Shown here: one piece after another, positions 45,804-58,778 of the stretch | How the letters are laid out: every line of letters begins with the position of its first letter | Numbering within the stretch: the first letter of the stretch is position 1 | Program-made: the position numbers and the translations under genes | The notes under the pieces: generated by a model | Told to the model about the DNA's origin: nothing | What the model saw: only the letters and a program-made list of their open reading frames with translations | Databases searched by the model: none | DNA from: Lytechinus pictus | Taxonomy: Eukaryota; Echinodermata; Echinoidea; Temnopleuroida; Toxopneustidae | Direction: 5' to 3' | DNA: 64,000 nt | Assembly: GCF_037042905.1 (NCBI RefSeq) | Contig: NC_087258.1 | Location: 6,984,501 to 7,048,500 of the forward strand

Positions 45804-48800
45804 ATGAATCTTTCAATATATAGTAAATTGTTTCTACAGAATGTTCAGAAATATTTCCATCTCATGCAGGCTCATGGATTGAGCAAAGATAAAATAGAAA
45901 ATATCTGGAAAAGTACATATCTAAAGATATTTTCACTCCTAATGATTAGGAATTTGAAACCAATTGTGCTTTATTTCTTGTCAATGTACTATTGAGGACC
46001 TTCTAAAGGAGAGAAATTATCAGCAATAATGCTGTTTAAAATACTGAGCTTTCATATGTTATATAAACTATTTCATATGAATAGGTTTTTTGTTTTTTAA
46101 AGAAAATAAAAATGTTAACCATCTTTGTACTATGAGCTGCCATAAACGTGACCAAAATTGAAAAAAAAGGTTTATGCAACTATTCACGTTGACAGTATGG
46201 AAATATTTCTGAGAAATAATGTATTTTGTTGTATGTACAGTATGAAAGTTAAATGAATGTGACTTTTTTCTTTGAAGCCAAATAAGACGAAGAGTACTTG
46301 ATGCTTTTAAGATGCAGTTTGCACAAAGTTGAAAGTATGAAATATTTGTGGTTATAAGTCAAGGTATTTTTTTCTCTTACAAAAGAAGTATTATCAGCAT
46401 TTCATCATTCCAAAAATATGTGTATTTTTAAAGAACAAAGAATGTTTGTTCCAAGATTTTTTTAGTTTCATCTAAGCGAGGCGATGGATGATTTTGAGAT
46501 GATTGAATTCAAAGTGTCAAAGTATTAACTTGATTAGAAAGAAAAGAAGAGAAAATGTTGAGCATCAAGAACTTACTTTATTTGGCGATCACAATTATTG
46601 GATTGTGATGTTTATTGAAATGTACTATGTGACAGTCCTGGTTATAAATTGGTCTGCTAGAACGTGAGATGGTAGAGATGAGTTTGATTTGCTTCATGAT
46701 CATTGTTCCTTTTCAAAATATATTTTTTGTCATTGTTTAAAACTTGCAATCACGGCACAAGCAGATGGCATATAAAAGGTGCTAATTTTTGAAAGTTCTA
46801 GATACAATTTTACCCATTTGTATCCAAATAAACAAAAATCCCTCTTTGTTTCTAATTCTCAGATGGGACTGAATGTAAACCAAATAAAAGTAAAATAAGA
46901 TGAGGTTATTTTAGTTTACAAAGAGAGTTACCATGTGAACAAATTGTCATTGAAATTTCAGAAAGAATATTAATCTTGACTTTAATGTGTTATTTGCATA
47001 CTAAATGGGAATATGAAAGTACCCGTCAATCAATTGTGATATTTGATACGCATTTAGATTTCAACGATCAAGTGGTTCAATTTATAACTAACTTTGATAT
47101 AATTTAAATGGAACCTTTTTATTTTTATATTTTGCATTTTGTGATAGGGGAATTTTAGTAGACATTCAGTGTTTTTTGCCAGTGATTAAATTGTTTGATA
47201 TTATCTGTCACTTTTTACTGAAATTGAATTTAATTTAATGATTGATTTGTTTGTTGTCCCCCTTCTTTGGCATTGAGAAGTTATTTTGCAATAAAAAACC
47301 AGGACTCTATTTTGACATGTTCTGATGTCATTCTTTGTAATCAACACCATCACATGTAGGGGTGTGTTTGTGTGTGTGTGGGGGGGGGGTGTTGCTCAAT
47401 AACTGGAAAATTACGAATCAATGACCTGAACCTACTATTAAATACCATTACATTTTGGCGGTTGTCAAATCCCGCATTCAGTAAAGGAGGACCTGAAGTC
47501 TCCATAAATTTCCCAGCCAGAGCCAAACAAAAGTCTCCAAAACTCGGCGCGCACACTTTCTACCAACTGAAAGAGACGGATTTTCTCTTCAAAATGTTGT
47601 AAAATCTTAGTTTTAGTAAGTTTTGGTTATTGATTCATGATTTTCCAGTTGCTGAACTCGGACCAAATGAATGATAATCTGCATTGTTGTATTACTTCAC
47701 TAGTTACGAAAGCAAGAGCACTGCTGATAGATTGAATTTAAAGGAAATTCAGAGTGAAAAAGCATGAGTGGTTTGTCCAACCCAACAACTGAGAAAGGGA
47801 TGGGTGATTTCAAGTTCTGTGTTGCCTGTAATTGGAAGCGCAATTCAGATTGCCTTTAATACTGAGCTCCAATACCTAATGTGAGTTCACAAAAATTATT
47901 CAATTCACATTACTGATAGGTCATTATGAAGTAAGATGTATCCCAGGTAAGGATGCCAGGACATCTTCATTTTAGGTTTGGTGGTGTGCTGGGGCCATTT
48001 CATAAAACTTTTACAATGACATTGTTGCAAAAACAGTTAAAAGCTACTGAAATCCTATCTGATTAGCTGATGGTAAATTTTTAGTAGAACTTGAGCGATT
48101 GTTATTACAACAAGTCTTTATGAGACGGGACCCTGATGACCCAATCGGCCAAACACCAGCACCAAGAGGACACTGAACTTAAAATTAGCCATTGGGTTCT
48201 AGGTAGAAAGCAGCCATAAAAATACCTGGTATGTGTTTCATAAAGCTGTTCGTAAGTAACAAGTGACTTTACAAACGACTGGTGATCCTTTCTTGTGGTA
48301 AATTATATCATATACACCATGTTTTCATTGATGCTGACTTAGAAAATCCCAAGAAATTATTACCAGTCATTCTATGAACAGCTTTTTGAAACACCTACCG
48401 GAGGGATATAATTAGAAAGCAAAGGCTGAAATTCACTCAGTGTGAATAAACTGGCCCGGCATTAGCATAAAGTAAAATTTTGGGCTAAAATCACAAATCA
48501 AGAAGCAAAGTTTGTTGTAAACAATTATCACAGTCATGAATTTATTCACATATTCTATATTTTACAAAAAATATTGATTTGTGTGGATAAATTCATGTAC
48601 ATATAGAAGTAAAAATCATACACTTCTACACACATCAACGTTTGTTATAATCACCATCTGCGCCATCCAGTATACTAAAATTGATCAATACTTTTATTAT
48701 CATCACATGATTGGATGGGACATACCGTATGTCAAACAGATCTTTATTTCATTAAAATTGTACTCTACCAATAATTTCAATCAAAGTTTTTGACAAGTTA

Positions 48801-49500
48801 TTACACAAAACAAATTTCACACAGCAATATAGCAAAATGATATTTAGTAGAAAAATAAAGTATGTTCACTTCTTTCATCTTGACAAGTACTACAAAACAT
48901 CCAGTCATTTTTGTTTTCTTTCTTTCTTTTTTTTTCGTTGGCGACAAATCCACGATTTAAGATCCCAGATCTTGGACAACTGATTACTTAAAATTCTGTG
49001 GAAAATATTATGCATTAACTAGCACCTTCAATTTATATTCACACAAAAATATTAGTGTACACATCACAATAAGAAAAGTAGCAACAAACAAAGAGGGATA
49101 AAATCAATGGTAATTTAAATTTGCCAATTTAACATATGTTTAATACTTCCAAGAACATAACTTCACAATAGTAGTCAGTAGGATCAGGGTCTCCCTCTCA
49201 CGTCCCTGGTACGATAAGAAAATTCTACAGGCACATTTAGGGAGTATTCCTACATGCTGTAAAAATACTGTACAAGAAAAATGCATACTTTTAAATTCGT
49301 CTTAAAAAATTGAGGATAAGAAGAGACCCAACATCACATTATTGTTTTATGATAAACATCAACCACCACTGCTATGCTTGCTTGCTAATCATGAAAGGTA
49401 GAAAACTGTGTATGATACACTCATATACTGATTGTTAAATTCATCAACAGAATTTAATACATGAAGTGAGGCATCTTGGACATAACAAATAAAAAAGAAG
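45804..49500. other. Intergenic region, only small fold-backs seen
   Basis: Mostly plain AT-rich sequence. Small fold-backs lie at about 47990-48130 (GGCCATTTCATAAAACTTTTAC mirrored by 'gtctttatgagacgggacc') and 48240-48400 ('gtgtttcataaagctgttcgta' mirrored by 'gaacagctttttgaaacac'). A poly-G run is at 47381. TTTATT words around 48540 and 48745 could be minus-strand poly(A) signals of the B3GALT6 copy at 50918, but none stands out. Confidence 0.5.
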
Positions 49501-49504
49501 CAGT

Positions 49505-49700
49505 GGAAAATATTAATAATAGTCTGTTCTTGTATAGCGCATAACACATTATGAATAACGTCTCTATGCGCTTCCAAAGGATTTGGATATTATTACCCTG
49601 GCTATAGCTCAAGCAGCTTTTACGCGCTCGGCATTTCAAAGAATAAATTCCTGCCAGGTACCCATTCAAATATCCTAGTACATGTACATAACAAGATGTC
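49505..49700 (-). repeat. SINE-related fragment
   Basis: 'cttgtatagcgcata.cacatta', 'tatgcgcttccaaagg', 'ttaccctggctatagctcaa' and 'gtacccattcaaatatcct' follow the body order of the SINE at 63666 in a diverged form. Confidence 0.5.
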
Positions 49701-50917
49701 TGGGATATGTTGTGAGTTGTGACCATCAAAATTACCTTACATGTATTTTACCCAAATGGCAAATTCATTAGCCTGCTCCTGCCTTTACAAAGTCCTTATT
49801 TTATCTAAAATAATATTTTGCTTGAGAACAAGGCTGAGAAGATCAATCATTAATACACAAAATAAAAAAAACCATTAAAGTAGTTCACTATTCACAAGTA
49901 CACGTAATACACAAAGACAATTTCAAAGAATATCTTTGGGTATCATCAGCACTTTGGGGAAAAAAACATACAAGTACATGGACAGAATTCAAAACATATT
50001 GGCACTGGATAACATTATCAATAATTGTTGCATATTTCTTAATAAAGAAGGCAAGCATGGAATAGGCAAGATTTTTTTTTTGCATGAGATTCTTTGTTTG
50101 AAAAATATGTTTCCAGTTAAGGAACTTTCAGGAGTTTGGCAGTACCAAAATAAATTCTTTGTGTAATCAGTTATCTGCCAATGTCTTGAGATGCAGGGAC
50201 ACCCAATAGCGTGTCAGTGATTGCAAGGATTTTCCAATAGTACATTGGCTAATCCACTGATGCAAGGCAGTACTATCACAAACCCCTTAAATCGAATATT
50301 TTGCCTGTATGGTTTGGATCGCGGCATCCTCTTTAATAACATCATTATCATCAAAGAACTTTGGCCACCTAATCTAAAGTCAGAGCTACTTTTTGGCTGC
50401 CTTTCTCCACAGAAACTGCATTCGGTGTTTATTCTATTTCTATCCTCCGAAGAAAGAAAGCAATGGGGAATCAGGAAAATCAATGTGAAATCCTGCATGC
50501 GGCAAGATAAAAAAAAAGAATGAACACTTATAATCTATCTTATCAGAAGGCCCAGGGCTCGATACTAACTTTTTTTCCTGGGGGTCTTAGGCCTATATGT
50601 GTGCATACAATAAATGTAGATTGCAGAACAAGGAAGTTGACAGTGACATGATCCAAACTCTTAAATGAAAGATAATTTCACAATCTAAAACACCCTGGTT
50701 CCTATGTGGTTGGTGACATCACTTCCATGTACCTATTTTGAAAATTAAAATTTCCAGATAAAAAAAAACAGTTTTAAAATTCAATATTAGTTTTTCACTG
50801 TAGAAATCATCTCATTTTTATCCAGATGAATCACCAGATTCAGGATTTCCAGTACCTGATGTCCAATTTCTTTTGATTTCAATTGTTTTTAACCTTTGTT
50901 ATGATTCTTAATGTCAC

Positions 50918-51904
50918 TCAAGGAACACCTTGCACCCTTTCACAGCATTCCGAGGGTGGTTTATTCCAGTTGTAAACATATGATTGCCGTAGTTGTTCTT
51001 CCTTTTCACACATTTTGCCAGTCTTCTGCAAATGGCTCCATTTTTCTTTGAGATCCTGCGCAGTCTGTTTGTGAGAGATGAGGTAAACATTGCGGCAACC
51101 TCGTGATTTGTACTCGGTATCAAAACGGGGATCGTGCTCCCGATCGACGTCAACCGCAGCTAGCCAAGAACCAAGAGATATGTCTTCTGCATTGTACTTT
51201 TTAAGCATCTTAGCATTGATGGCAACATAATGGATTAGGTCGCTGGATAAGACGTATCCACCGCCTATGGCAAATGGGAGGTAATGGTCGCAGAGGAGCC
51301 AATCGTTCTCAGCGTATTTTCCGCGGGTATGCGCATGCTGGCGTCCATCAAAGAATCCCCAGTAGAGCTTCTCTTGGTTCTTGCTGTGAAGCTCCCGGGA
51401 CAGAGCGTCCAACCTGACTATGGAGTCATCATCGACCTTCAAGACGAACTTGGTGTCCACATGCCTGTCAACCCAGACAAAGGAATCTATGAGCTTCTGG
51501 GTGTTAGACTTGAGGTTCTCATGGACGGATGCCAAGAGCAGGAGGTCATGATGCAGACCGCTTTCTTTCTCCAACTGCTTCTTCTCCTCACCAGACAACC
51601 CATGTGTCCCAATCACAAACTTGATGATGATGTCTTTTGTCCTCTTTGTCATCCAGGTCTCTCGGATGGTGTATCTCCGAGCATCCAGTTGAGGCCCAGA
51701 CATGATCAGAATGACTAGGAACGCAGAGTAGTCACGTTTGACTGACTTTACCCCTTCGTTGGAGACACGGCTGTTGTCCACTTGAGGACACTCCGGCTGA
51801 GGGCCAGGACTGCACTTGGACATGTACAACATGACTCCCGCCAATGACAGGAGAGGGACAATGAGCAGAAGCATCAGAGCTTGAGACTTTGCCTTCCTTG
51901 CCAT
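50918..51904 (-). CDS. B3GALT6: Beta-1,3-galactosyltransferase 6-like (copy 1)
   Basis: 328 residues. B3GALT6 adds the third sugar (second Gal) of the Xyl-Gal-Gal-GlcA linker on proteoglycan core proteins, in the Golgi. Type II membrane layout: short basic cytosolic tail (MARKAKSQ), one membrane anchor (residues about 9-28), then a lumenal GT31 domain. Motifs in order: IRETW (80-84), KFVIGT (95-100), KVDDDS with the metal-binding DDD (158-160), YWGFFDGR (181-188), IGGGYVLSSDL (213-223), EDISLGSWL (240-248), HDPRFDTEY (257-265), C-terminal CCERVQGVP, the counterpart of the CCQR-GIP ending of human B3GALT6. The start has a good context (aaccATGG) just after a strong acceptor (cattttcactcag, exon from 51937), so the CDS is one exon behind a 5'UTR intron. 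Paralogue at 61648. Confidence 0.94.
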   Translation of the reverse strand: MARKAKSQALMLLLIVPLLSLAGVMLYMSKCSPGPQPECPQVDNSRVSNEGVKSVKRDYSAFLVILIMSGPQLDARRYTIRETWMTKRTKDIIIKFVIGTHGLSGEEKKQLEKESGLHHDLLLLASVHENLKSNTQKLIDSFVWVDRHVDTKFVLKVDDDSIVRLDALSRELHSKNQEKLYWGFFDGRQHAHTRGKYAENDWLLCDHYLPFAIGGGYVLSSDLIHYVAINAKMLKKYNAEDISLGSWLAAVDVDREHDPRFDTEYKSRGCRNVYLISHKQTAQDLKEKWSHLQKTGKMCEKEEQLRQSYVYNWNKPPSECCERVQGVP

Positions 51905-52009
51905 GGTTGGATAGATTCTGACAAAAGGGTCTTGTCTCTGAGTGAAAATGTGAAATAGAGAAATATTAGGGTAATTTTTACTTGAACTCCGGTTAAAATG
52001 TAATGAGTG

Positions 52010-53715
52010 ATGATTGGGAGTGGTGATTTAGTGTGATGATGGGAGTGATGATAAGATAGATGATGAGAATGATGATGGGAGTGATGATGAGATGGGCGAT
52101 GGGAGTGATGATGAGATGGGCGATGGGAGTGATGATTAAGGTGATGACAAGAGTGATGATGAGAATGATGATAAGAGTGATGATAAGAGTGATTGGGGTG
52201 ATGAGAATGATGATGAGACTGAGAGTGATGATGAGTGATGACAAGTGTGATAGGAATGATGATAAGAGTGATGATGAGAATGATGAGACTGGTGATGAAA
52301 GTGATGTTGAGAGTGATGAAGGAGAAGATGAGATTGATTAGAGTGGTGATGAGAGTGATGATTATAGTGATGGGAGTAAAGCTGAGAGTGATGATGAGTG
52401 ATGTTGTGAGTGATGATGAGAGTGCTTAGAGTGATGATAATAGGGATGATGAGAGTGATAAGGGTGATTAGAGTGATGATGAGTGATGATGAGAGTGCAT
52501 GATGGGAGTGATAAGTGAGATGGTGAGATTGATGATGTGAGTGATGAGAGTAATGATGAGAGTGATGTTGAGAGTGGTGATGAAAGTGATGACAAGAGTG
52601 ATAATGAGAGTGATGATAAGATTGATGGGAATGATGATGAGAGTGATGATGAGAATAATAAGAGTGATAATAATAGTGATGAGAGAGTGATGATGAGAGT
52701 GCATGATGTGAGTGATAAGAGTGATGATGTGAGTGGTAATGAAAGTGATGATAAGAGTGATGAGAATAATGATAAGAGTGATGATGGGATTAAGGAGGAA
52801 GGTGATGATAAGAGTGATGGGAATGATGATGAGAGTAATGATGGGATTAAGGAGGAAGGTGATGATAAGAGTGATGGGAATGATGATGAGAGTGATGATG
52901 ATTGTGATGAAGATGATGAGTACTGATGCGAGGGATGATTATGATAGTGATGATGAGAGTGATGACGAGAGTGGTGATAAGAGTGGTGATGAGAGTGATA
53001 AGAATGACGATGAGAGTGATGATGATGAGAGTGAAAATGAGAGTGATGATGAGATTGATGAGAGTGATGCTGAGAGTGATGAAAGAAAGCAATGTGAGTG
53101 ATGAGAGAGATGATGAGAGTGATGATGAGAGGATGATGGGAGTGATGATGGGAGGAATGAGAGTGATGATGGGAGTGATGATGAGAGTGATGATGAGAGT
53201 GATGATGAGACTGATGATGAGATTGATGATGAGATTGATGATGAGACTGATGACGAGACTGATGATGAGGGTGATGATGAGAGTGATGATGAGTGATGAT
53301 GAGTGATGAGAATGATGATGGGAGTGATGATGGGCGTGATGACGAGAGCGATGAGTGAGATGATAAGAGTGATGAGAATGAAGATGAGAGTGATGAGTGA
53401 GATGATGAGAGTGATGATGAGATTTATGATGAGAGTGACAATGAGAGTGATGAGTAATGTGATGAGTGATTATGAGAGTGATAATGAGAATGATTCGATG
53501 AGATTGATGAGAGTGACTATGAGAGTGATGAGTAATGTGAGTGATGAGTGACTATGAGAGTGATGAGAGTAATATGCTAGTGATTTGATGAGAGTGACTA
53601 TGAGAGTGACGAGTCATGTGAGTGATGAGTGACTATGAGAGAAATGATGAGTGATGAAAATGATGAAAGTGCATGATGATAATGGGAGGATGATAGTGCT
53701 GGGAGTGAAGAGTGA
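52010..53715. repeat. GAGTGATGAT-type minisatellite, 1.7 kb
   Basis: Imperfect tandem runs of GAGTGATGAT/GATGAGAGT with 9-12-bp periods and local higher-order duplications (for example GGGATTAAGGAGGAAGGTGA at about 52787 and 52842). Produces spurious Ser/Asp/Glu-rich, Met/Arg/Val-rich and Ile/Thr-rich open frames. Confidence 0.95.
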
Positions 53716-53894
53716 TCTTTATTATCATCATTATTAAATTATTATCATTACTTTTATTGTTATTATCATTATTATTATAATTATCAAAATAGAATTATCA
53801 TAACTATTATTATGGGTAATACTACTACTACTACTACCATCATTATTTTCATTACTTTTGACTTTTACTGCCATTAAAAAGAAAAGATGTATAT

Positions 53895-53930
<36 letters not shown>
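53716..53930. repeat. AT-rich simple repeats
   Basis: TTATTA/ATTATC-rich stretch, then (ACT)n near 53818-53838 and (AT)n at 53899-53929. Confidence 0.85.
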
Positions 53931-53935
<5 letters not shown>

Positions 53936-54670
53936 GGCCTATCAAACAAAGAGAGAAATAAAAGTAATTTATGATTATTTCAGCCAAAAAAATACAACTT
54001 TTCTGTTACTAAATGTTAGCTATGATGCCGACTCATCAAAATTTTCAGTTAGTAAAATCAAGAGGTTAACTTCAAATTTCCATTGAGAAATGAAAGTTAG
54101 TACTTAGTTGATATTAATTTATGACAGATCTGTCAATCAATGTTGGAAACAAATTAATGATTGCAGTTCCCATACTTTTTATATACTCATATACATGCAT
54201 ACTTTCTATACTCATAGTTTATTTTATTGCATGTAACCAGACACAAACTTTCTTCTTTTTTGACATTATACATTTTTCATGGTGATCATCCTCCAAACTC
54301 TAGTTAAGTAATTACCCAGCTCACTGCATATGAACCAATTCGATCTCCGATATAAACATTCCCGATCATCTTCATTGAATTATGTTTTTGCCACTCATCT
54401 CTAGTTGGTATTATGGATGTCTATAGTGAGATCACACATGCATACGTGGCAGGGTAGCTAGTGCAAAACGTCCGGTCGGCAAGCAACATCAATCTCAGAA
54501 GTTCAAGCATCCAATAATAATGGCAAGCGAACACAATACAGTTTTCAGATATTACGATGTCAAATGCTAATGTTCGGTATCACAACTTCGTATAATATTC
54601 GTCCGGTAAATAGTTATCAAGCGTGTTAGATTTGGGGGTTAAAAGTGAAAGGAGTGAAAAACTTTCTAAC

Positions 54671-55085
54671 CTTGCCGGTCCTCCTACTTCGCGACTCCAG
54701 CTTTCCAACTTCCACCAGCACACGTTTGCAAATCGGTACTTGTTTTCCCGCGGGTGATGTGGCGCATTGAATGAGAGTTTAGAGTTGATGAGGATGCCAG
54801 AAAGCTCGAATTATACGCTATTTCATCTTGGTGATCACTCCGAGGCTCATCGGTATCCTAAAAATGTAATCGAGTTCGAATTCGATAGCTAAATATCCAA
54901 ACAAATCAACACAAACTGGCCAACTTGTCTGATCATTTAAAAAGACAACTACACATACAGCGTTGTAGTATGTCGGTAGTGGTATTAGCTGAGGTAGTGA
55001 AACTTCCCGACCAAGCTATTTCCTCGGACTGATCCGTCGATAAAGAGAGACAATTCGAGGTCAACGGGCACTGAGATCATGTTTG
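54671..55085 (-). promoter_or_regulatory. Probable first exon and promoter of B3GALT6 copy 1
   Basis: GC- and CpG-richer than the surrounding DNA (CGCGGG, TCCGTCGA, TTCGCGACT), ends at a consensus donor on the minus strand, and lies upstream of the CDS in the right orientation. No TATA box is evident. An unrelated short plus-strand frame begins at 55083. Confidence 0.45.
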
Positions 55086-55732
55086 GAACGATTACCAGGT
55101 TCTAGAGGTCAATGTAAAGCCACCGGGAGGTTCATAATGAGGCGTATTGGGTCGGGTCATGAAAGGGGCGGGGTTATGGTATTAGAAAAAGTGGTATATT
55201 GGAGAAAAAAAAGTGACTACGGAAGATATTTGGGAGACACTAAAGGTTGCAAGAAAAAAAAAGTTCTCCTCTTTTTCCTACTCTATCTTTTTCTTGATTT
55301 TTCCTCTAGTAACTCTCCTAAGCTAAAGTAAGTTAAAGCATGGTGGGCCACTCTTTACGCTAATAATTGTGAGAGTTTTGTTGCTTGATTTAAATCGCCC
55401 ATCATCAAAAGAATTTGGAGGAATATACGGCTTCTCTCACGCTTCGAAAATTTTCTTAGGCCCATGATAAATTTCAGAACATTAATGATTAGTTTGTGAA
55501 GCCATCAACTTGAACAGCCTCAAAATATTGACACATGATTACAGCGCATTTTGTAACATAATTTCTGTATCATTCTTGGTCTCTTATTTGATCACTTGGA
55601 TGGGTAAATCATTCTGATGGATCTTCATAGATCATGAAAATCAGACTCTTCCTCAATCATTAACCTGTTTGAAAATATACAGTAATCTGCACAGTTTCGC
55701 AATTTCTCATTTCTACCACCATGCAGGGCCCC

Positions 55733-55859
55733 TTACTATTATATTAACTTTGCCAAACTTTCCTGAAATCCTTGATTCTGATTGGCTGATAAGCATCGTT
55801 GCCATGGCAGTTACCATTAGATGGCAAAGTTACTATAACATTTATGCAACTGGGCCCAG
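55733..55859. repeat. Miniature fold-back element with TGATTGGCTGA core
   Basis: 'agggccccttactattatattaactttgcca' is mirrored by 'tggcaaagttactataaca..gggccca'. The core is 'tctgattggctgataag', as in the copies at 8690, 12701 and about 490. Confidence 0.75.
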
Positions 55860-55892
55860 GTCATTCTTTGAAAGAGGGTATGGATAGCATAC

Positions 55893-57215
55893 ATATCGGC
55901 GGATCCAGGGGGCCGAGGGGCCCGGGTCCCCCTACTGGCGGAGCAAAAAGATAAACTGGGGAAAGAAGACAAAAGGGGAAAAGAGAGAAGGAAAAAAATA
56001 AGAGAAAAAAAAAGAGGAGGAAGACGAGTGAATAAAATAAGGTGAGGGGAAGACTTGGAAAAACAAATCTTTCATATCACTTTAAAAATATTTGCTCGCG
56101 CTTCGCGCTCGCATTGCATGTTTGATGTCTGAGAAACATATGTCCCCTATCTTGTTCAGTAGGCTGATATGGAGCTTAAAATATCAAGTTTAGAAATCAA
56201 TAGACAAAACATAGTCTTCGTGTATTCCATAAATAGTCAAAATATCCCTTTTCAGGTCTGATTGTCAAAACATGTTATCTATAGCGCTGCGCGCTCGCAT
56301 TTTGATTGGTGAGATATGTATACCTCTATATCAATTCTAGAACAAACTATTTAAATTCCCATTTTCATGACAGTTTATCAAAAATTTCGGTTAGCGATTT
56401 GCACTCACTTTAATTGTTAAAAATATATTAACCCATCCATCCTATTCATAATTACAATATCCAGTTTTCAAGCCTTGATATCAACACATTTCGTTACATT
56501 TCGTGCTCTCATTGGGCTTGTACCTGTATATAGATCAATAAATAAGGTAATAAAGCATTCATGAATTCCTAATAATCAAATTGTCCTTTTTTTCAGAATG
56601 GAATATCGACAAGTTTCTTCTCGCACTTAGGAAGATAATTGCCATGTTCATATGATGACAAAGTGTCCTTAGAATGTCCCGGTCCGAGATCAAAATAATT
56701 TTAAAAAGTTTCAGCTCGCGCTTCGCTCTCGCATCATTTATTAAGTGCGATCCATATCCACTTCACAATTTTCATTTTCAGTGCTTGAAAAAGTGCTTTA
56801 ATTTCAGATCAGAATATAAAAAAGTTTGTGCTCGCGCTTCGCACTCGCATTATTAATGTTGGAAGTGTTCCATTTTTACGTCTAAATATAAAATTTTCCG
56901 CTTGCGCTCGCATATCCTGTTCACGATTACAAAAATGCTTAGAGTGTCAGTTTTTTAGGTCGGAATTTCAAATATTTTCAGCTCGCGCTAGCATTATTTG
57001 ATTGTTGAAATATGTATCGTCTTCATGGCTAACTGCAAAGTCCTAAACAGGTTTTTCGATCAGGCCAGAACGTTTATTAAAAATTATTTAGTTACATATG
57101 CATGTTATTCAGGATCACAAACATTACCCAAATTGTTCAATTTCCAGGACAAAATATATGAAATTTCCGAAAATTTTACCTCGCGTTTCGTGCTCGCACT
57201 ATCTAAATAGATTGT
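55893..57215. repeat. Dispersed array of TCGCGCTTCGCGCTCGCA words
   Basis: Starts with a palindromic GC patch (GGGGCCCGGGTCCCCC, 55917) and then carries eight recognisable copies of a GC-rich word in an AT-rich background, at about 56095, 56284, 56505, 56714, 56829, 56900, 56980 and 57180, all in the same orientation. The sequence between them is loosely related ('atattcataattacaatatccagttttca', 'cagatcagaatataaaaaagttt'). Confidence 0.75.
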
Positions 57216-58051
57216 TATATATTTATTTTTAGGTTGCTTTATAAGAATAAAGCTAAGAAGTCACTGTTAGGACTTCCCCTTAAAGAAGCTAACAAAAATC
57301 AACTTTGAGCGGTCGATCGGGGAAAATATTGGTGAAAAAAAATTCCGCCCCCCTCCTAGTGGTTAACAATGAAAAAGAATAGTCTAGAAAATGATTTTTT
57401 TTTTTGGTTGATAACATGCATTACGCCGCTAATCCCCCCACCCCGGCATCCATGCTTCCCCAGAAACTACTAAAGGATTTTTGAAAGTTCGGTAAGATGT
57501 AGAAAATGAAAGATAGAGACATATGGAGCTAGGTTTATGGAGGAAAGAAGTGAGGAAAGAAGGGATATTAAGAGAGAGAGAGAGAGAGGGGGGGGGGGGG
57601 GCTTCAAATTGATTTAAAATATACCCTATCCATTATAAGCATAATTTATTTTATTTTTTTATTCATTTGTCTTATTTACCCAGGGTAGCCTGTTCAGTGA
57701 TTGAAACACTATTCTTAATCAGGGCCCTGCACAAATACATTTATACATAGAACGAACAAAATACATTATATACAAAACATGTGAAATAGTCATTATTACA
57801 TTACAATATAATTATAATACAAAAAATACCAAAAAAAAAGCTAATTGAACATTTGAAGAACTTTGAAAAAATGGCGGTCAGGAGACTACTTTTTTTTTCA
57901 ATTTCATTTTGTCATATAAAATTGTATTATTTCTATGTATATGTTCATGAAAGGGCAGACCTAAATAAATTTATTTTCATAATCATAATTTTATGATTGT
58001 TTTGTTTAGTCATATTTTACTGCATTTGTTCATACATGGTCAAGATGAATA
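57216..58051. other. Intergenic sequence with (GA)n/(G)n run
   Basis: A (GA)n then poly-G tract at 57574-57600; otherwise plain AT-rich sequence without a supported gene. Confidence 0.55.
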
Positions 58052-58280
58052 TTGTGGTATATGCACGTTCCCTCCCTTTATTTCATCTCTCAAATCTCCT
58101 CTCTACATCTTCTCTCTAACTTTCCCTCTCTCTTTTCCATCTCCCTTTCCCACCTCTCTCCCTCTCTCTCCGACACTCAAATCTTTACTCCCTCTATATT
58201 TCCCATCTACTCCCTACCCTTGTCTCTTTCCCTCTTATCCCTCCCCTCTAGCCCCCCTTCTCTCTCTCCGTTTTTCTCAA
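58052..58280. repeat. Pyrimidine-rich (CT/CCT) tract
   Basis: About 220 bp almost entirely C and T on the plus strand; low complexity. Confidence 0.85.
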
Positions 58281-58668
58281 TTATATATAAATATCCATTG
58301 AATAAAGTTCTGAAAATTTTTAGCACTAAAAGCTAACAATAGAATAGTGGTGCATTTTGTTTTGATAAATGCACGGTAAATTGATATCCATTGTGTATTA
58401 TCCTTTTTTACTTCATAAAATTGATAAATTAAAATTCAGTATTTAATATTTCCAAAAAAAAAAAATGAACACAATTTACTTTTTACTTTGTCTTTTCCAT
58501 ATTTAAAATCATGTTCCTGAATATTCAACTTCTTGGGAAATAACAATTTTAAAGAAATAGCAAATGCAAATTTGAATTAGAATATCTAATTTCTAAATGT
58601 AAACACGATTGTCGGAATTACAACTCTGCTTAAAAATGTTTTCATTCCAACACCTACTAGTATCACAT

Positions 58669-58778
58669 GGCCCTGTAACATAAAGCTCGGTGATTAATCA
58701 AATTTATTATTGTGAATGAATGATCAATCATAAAGAGAAGTCCCATGATCCATCACTAAACTTTATGTTACAGGGGCA
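58669..58778. repeat. Miniature fold-back element (GGCCCTGTAACATAAAG)
   Basis: GGCCCTGTAACATAAAG at the left is mirrored by CTTTATGTTACAGGGGC; inner 'attaatca..' and 'tgatcaatca' also pair. About 110 bp. Confidence 0.75.

Larger units (their letters stand above)
51938..54670 (-). other. 5'UTR intron of B3GALT6 copy 1
   Basis: On the minus strand, donor GCAAG/gttaga at 54671/54670 and acceptor ttttcactcag at 51938. The acceptor is strong; the donor is a proposal based on its consensus and on the GC-richer sequence upstream of it. The intron is dominated by the minisatellite at 52010-53715. Confidence 0.55.

Noticed and set aside
52060-53551. Asp/Ser-rich, Met/Arg-rich and Ile/Thr-rich open frames.
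   Set aside because: Frame-independent translations of the minisatellite, with no start context, splice sites or conserved domain.
55083-55331. Plus-strand open frame upstream of B3GALT6 copy 1, possible divergent gene.
   Set aside because: No recognisable domain, lysine and phenylalanine homopolymers at the end, no splice support.
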